A stretch of 64,000 nt of DNA from Phascolarctobacterium sp. (GTDB lineage: Bacteria; Bacillota; Negativicutes; Acidaminococcales; Acidaminococcaceae). The stretch covers positions 62,001 to 126,000 of the forward strand of contig JAUNWI010000002.1 in the NCBI GenBank assembly GCA_030540395.1, read 5' to 3'. A program made the position numbers and the translations under genes. The notes under the pieces are model-generated. The model had not been told where the DNA came from, searched no databases, and was given only the letters and a program-made list of their open reading frames with translations. Positions 62,474 to 64,000 of this stretch are shown piece after piece; positions within the stretch are counted from its first letter, which is position 1; the number at the start of each line of letters is the position of its first letter.

Positions 62474-63652
62474 ATGATGAATGAATTAGCGTTAAAATAT
62501 GGTTGCAATCCCAACCAAGCTAAGGCCAGAATTTATATGGCAAATGGCGCTGAGCTGCCCATTAAGGTGCTCAATGGTCGCCCTGGCTATATTAACTTTT
62601 TGGATGCCTTCAACAGCTGGCAGCTGGTAAAGGAGCTGAAGGAGGCTACTGGCCTGCCCGCAGCTGCTTCCTTCAAGCATGTTAGCCCTGCTGGCGCCGC
62701 TGTAGGCCTGCCTATGAGCGATACTCTGAAAAAGATTTATTATGTGGACGATTTGGAGCTGTCTCCGCTGGCCAATGCTTATGCACGTGCTCGTGGCGCT
62801 GACCGCATGAGCTCCTATGGTGATTTTGTAGCTTTGTCCGATATTTGTGATGTGCAAACTGCCAAAATGCTCCATCGTGAGGTTTCCGATGGCGTGATTG
62901 CTCCTGGCTACACTGAGGAAGCTCTGGCTGTGCTGAAAACTAAGCGCAAGGGTACCTATAACATCATCCAAATTGACCCTGATTACAAGCCTGAATTGAC
63001 TGAAAGTAAGCAGGTTTTTGGTATTACCTTTGAGCAGGACCGTAACGAGGCCAAGATTACCGAGGCTTTGCTGGAGAATCGTCCTACTGTGAACAAGGAA
63101 ATTCCTGAAGCTGCAGCTCGCGATTTGCTGATTTCTCTCATCGTTTTGAAATATACCCAATCTAATTCCGTGTGCTATGTAAAGGATGGCCAAGCCATCG
63201 GCATTGGTGCCGGCCAACAATCCCGTGTGCATTGCACTCGCTTGGCAGGTAACAAGGCTGATATTTGGTGGCTGCGCCAAAATCCGAAGGTACTGGCACT
63301 GCCCTTTAAGGACAGCATTCGCCGTCCCGACCGTGACAATACCATCGATGTGTATATTTCCGATGACTACGAAGATGTTTTGGCAGACGGCATTTGGGAA
63401 AACTTCTTCACGGAAAAACCGGAGCCCCTCACCCGTGCTGAGAAAAAGGCTTGGCTGGCAGAGCTGAAGGATGTTGCTTTGGGTAGCGACGCTTTCTTCC
63501 CCTTTGGCGACAATATTGAACGTGCTCATCGTAGCGGTGTGCAATATATTGCCCAAGCAGGCGGTTCCATTCGCGATGACAATGTTATCGAAACCTGCGA
63601 CAAGTATGGTATTGCGATGGCCTTTACCGGCCTGCGCCTGTTCCATCACTAA
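62474..63652 (+). CDS. AICAR transformylase without IMP cyclohydrolase domain
   Basis: 392 residues, the AICARFT domain only (bifunctional PurH has ~510 including the N-terminal cyclohydrolase). The catalytic Lys-His is in SFKHVSPAGAAVG, and QSNSVCYVKDGQAIGIGAGQQSRVHC is the folate/AICAR site. It formylates AICAR with 10-formyl-THF; a separate IMP cyclohydrolase must exist elsewhere. ATG 62474 has GGGAGG upstream; an earlier ATG lies inside the riboswitch. Controlled by the ZTP riboswitch. Confidence 0.93.
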   Translation: MMNELALKYGCNPNQAKARIYMANGAELPIKVLNGRPGYINFLDAFNSWQLVKELKEATGLPAAASFKHVSPAGAAVGLPMSDTLKKIYYVDDLELSPLANAYARARGADRMSSYGDFVALSDICDVQTAKMLHREVSDGVIAPGYTEEALAVLKTKRKGTYNIIQIDPDYKPELTESKQVFGITFEQDRNEAKITEALLENRPTVNKEIPEAAARDLLISLIVLKYTQSNSVCYVKDGQAIGIGAGQQSRVHCTRLAGNKADIWWLRQNPKVLALPFKDSIRRPDRDNTIDVYISDDYEDVLADGIWENFFTEKPEPLTRAEKKAWLAELKDVALGSDAFFPFGDNIERAHRSGVQYIAQAGGSIRDDNVIETCDKYGIAMAFTGLRLFHH

Positions 63653-63690
63653 GAGTATTCAATAAATAATTTAATCGGCCTAAAAAAGTA

Positions 63691-63724
63691 AAAGAGCCTG
63701 CCCTGTGTCTGGGTAGGCTCTTTT
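63691..63724 (+). terminator. Terminator of the AICAR transformylase gene
   Basis: AGAGCCTGCCC/GGGTAGGCTCT stem followed by TTTCT. Confidence 0.85.
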
Positions 63725-63771
63725 CTGCTCTACAGCACTCCTGTCACATTATGAGGTGTATTTTAAGAAAT

Positions 63772-63810
63772 AAAAAACAGCAACCCTCTTAGCGAGAATT
63801 GCTGTTTTTC
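63772..63810. terminator. Terminator between convergent genes
   Basis: AAAACAGCAA/TTGCTGTTTT stem with A/T tails on both sides, usable on either strand; on the minus strand it follows the symporter gene. Confidence 0.8.
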
Positions 63811-63824
63811 TAGTCAACGGATTT

Positions 63825-64000
63825 TTAAGCCAGGTCATCCTTCAAATCGTTGTTAGTCATAGCGCAAACGGTGGAGTCGGACCAAACATTTTCTGCAGTT
63901 TCAATCATATCGATGACTGCGTAAATCGGCAGGATAATGCCCATAACGCCCACCGGAGCACCCATGGAGGATACTAGGGACAAAGTCAGGAAATAGCAGC
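63825..64000 (-). CDS. Dicarboxylate/amino acid:cation symporter, C-terminal end (partial)
   Basis: A minus-strand frame open from the window edge, ending TAA at 63825: 58 codons. The peptide has SSMGAPVGVMGIILPIYAVI, then DMIETAENVWSDSTVCAM. This matches the end of SDF-family (GltP/DctA-like) transporters, in which the D-(M/L)-x-x-T-x-x-N-V motif binds substrate and Na+. Most of the gene is outside the window. Confidence 0.75.
   Translation of the reverse strand, partial: CYFLTLSLVSSMGAPVGVMGIILPIYAVIDMIETAENVWSDSTVCAMTNNDLKDDLA

Noticed and set aside
62492..63649. 385-codon minus-strand frame opposite the AICAR transformylase
   Set aside because: Antisense shadow; the plus-strand protein has full family motifs.

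Overview
The window looks like a chromosomal segment of a diderm Firmicute of the class Negativicutes, most likely near Phascolarctobacterium/Acidaminococcaceae. This is an inference from gene content and order: Firmicutes-type L21 and L10 leaders, prp between rplU and rpmA, cdaA-cdaR-glmM with a glmS ribozyme, a hflX-ynbB pair, and an AICAR transformylase without the IMP cyclohydrolase domain. I saw no phage, integrase, IS transposase, rRNA operon or CRISPR array. The accessory character lies in signalling genes and small intergenic repeats.

Layout. 0-8.7 kb: a DEAD-box helicase cut by the window edge, HflX with a JAMM-like N-terminal domain, a PLP lyase-family protein, a MITE-like repeat, a TctB-TctA transporter without TctC, an acetyltransferase and a YwrD-type gamma-glutamyltransferase. 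8.9-14.2 kb: a phosphorelay made of a 1066-residue hybrid kinase, a REC-degenerate GGDEF-EAL regulator and a separate Hpt protein. 14.4-16.9 kb: RNase G, the L21 leader, rplU-prp-rpmA. 16.9-19.6 kb (minus): a LytTR regulator with two membrane proteins that appear to share one GHKL kinase between them, one with the phospho-acceptor His and no ATPase, the other with the ATPase and no His. 19.8-27.4 kb: a peroxiredoxin, a second 1066-residue hybrid kinase, tRNA-Thr, an unknown protein and a GGDEF-PAS-GGDEF-EAL protein. 27.7-30.4 kb (minus): an ATP-grasp/alpha-E/transglutaminase-like operon. 30.7-37.3 kb: an MFS transporter, four tRNAs, tuf, rpmG-secE-nusG-rplK-rplA, the L10 leader and rplJ-rplL. 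37.4-42.2 kb: a small unknown gene, a flavodoxin-ferredoxin protein, rubredoxin, a frameshifted Flp-type pilin gene and a PhoB/PhoR-like pair. 42.3-64 kb: mostly housekeeping (ACT/UPF0210 pair, nth, rpsT, lepA, cdaA-cdaR-FAD protein-glmM-glmS, a hydrolase, a cyclophilin lipoprotein, phoH-ybeY-cdd-era-CBS protein-recO, a prepilin peptidase, a PflX-like radical SAM protein, a ZTP riboswitch with AICAR transformylase) and the end of a dicarboxylate symporter.

Themes. Signalling is dense: three membrane kinase systems plus one split kinase, and two c-di-GMP proteins. RNA control is frequent: L21 leader, L10 leader, glmS ribozyme, ZTP riboswitch, and hairpins between the ribosome-binding site and start of nusG and of the split-kinase operon. 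The strongest candidates for something undescribed are the split GHKL kinase, the JAMM-HflX fusion and the family of small inverted-repeat elements.
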